From positions 1 through 6,673 of the forward strand of contig DASQFD010000064.1 of assembly GCA_035633255.1 (NCBI GenBank): DNA of 6,673 nucleotides. The letters run 5' to 3'. The notes under the pieces are model-generated. The model was not told the origin of the DNA, searched no databases, and worked only from the letters and a program-made list of their open reading frames with translations. The translations under genes and the position numbers were made by a program. Positions 6,056-6,673 of this stretch are shown one piece after another. Source of the DNA: DASQFD01 sp035633255 (GTDB taxonomy: Bacteria; Actinomycetota; Actinomycetes; Actinomycetales; Dermatophilaceae). Each line of letters starts with the position of its first letter. Position 1 is the stretch's first letter.

Positions 6056-6172
6056 CCGGCTGCGACCTACTCTCCCACACCGTCACCAGTGCAGTACCAT
6101 CGGCGCTGAAGGGCTTAGCTTCCGGGTTCGGAATGGAGCCGGGCGTTTCCCCTTCGCTATGACAGCCGAAAC
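6056..6172 (-). rRNA. rrf: 5S ribosomal RNA
   Basis: The minus strand holds the conserved 5S core: GGGGAAACGCCCGG, then CCGAACCCGGAAGCTAAG, then GCGCCGATGGTACTG and GGGAGAGTAGGTCGC near the 3' end. The ends pair to close helix I: CGGCTG near the 5' end with CAGCCG near the 3' end. The length of about 117 nt is normal for actinobacteria. Exact ends are uncertain by a few bases. It is the last gene of the rRNA operon, and no tRNA follows it. Confidence 0.97.
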
Positions 6173-6264
6173 TCTATGGAGATGTGTCGGCCCACGCATT
6201 GGCGTGGGACGTCCCGACCGTATCTCGGGAACTGCACAGTGGACGCGAGCACACGAAAGTGTGT
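6173..6264 (-). other. 23S-5S spacer with three hairpins
   Basis: The spacer of about 92 nt carries three perfect small stems: 6250-6263 (5 bp, next to the 23S end), 6212-6230 (6 bp, 7-nt loop) and 6191-6208 (7 bp, 4-nt loop). No tRNA or reading frame is present. Such stems normally take part in precursor processing by RNases; that role is inferred here. Confidence 0.7.

Positions 6265-6673
<409 letters not shown>

Overview
The window reads as chromosomal DNA of a very GC-rich actinobacterium, probably order Micrococcales (a family such as Intrasporangiaceae is a guess). The grounds are the high GC content, GTG start codons, long spurious open frames on the opposite strand, actinobacterial 5S and 23S sequence, and a gene order matching the Mycobacterium tuberculosis Rv1691-Rv1696 neighbourhood (from memory: TPR protein, HAD phosphatase, small protein, tlyA, NAD kinase, recN). 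Every gene lies on the minus strand, so transcription runs from the right edge to the left edge.

Right part (about 6673 to 6013): the 3' end of a 23S rRNA gene, cut by the window edge, then a spacer of about 90 nt with three small hairpins, a complete 5S rRNA gene, and a strong 15-bp stem-loop that ends the rRNA operon. A short gap of about 95 nt follows, with a possible promoter and a good ribosome binding site.

Middle and left part (5918 to 1): a compact seven-gene run. In order of transcription it holds a TPR protein with disordered ends, a HAD-IIA (NagD-like) phosphatase, a helical protein with a lysine-rich histone-H1-like tail, a small conserved hypothetical protein, the rRNA 2'-O-methyltransferase/hemolysin-family protein TlyA, NAD kinase, and the N-terminal half of the DNA-repair ATPase RecN (cut by the left edge). 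Three junctions are 4-bp GTGA stop/start overlaps. The others are a 67-nt gap, a 1-nt junction with no ordinary start codon (tlyA) and a 43-nt gap holding a perfect 9-bp hairpin (recN). No terminator-like stem-loop other than that hairpin was seen inside the run, so one transcript is likely.

The genes do not form one pathway. They share a conserved housekeeping neighbourhood covering rRNA modification, NADP supply, recombination repair and phosphate-ester hydrolysis. I see no mobile element, CRISPR array, tRNA or defence system, and nothing that clearly amounts to a new system. The points most worth a second look are the missing canonical start codon of tlyA, the lysine-tailed protein sitting inside the conserved cluster, and the hairpin that may cover the recN ribosome binding site.
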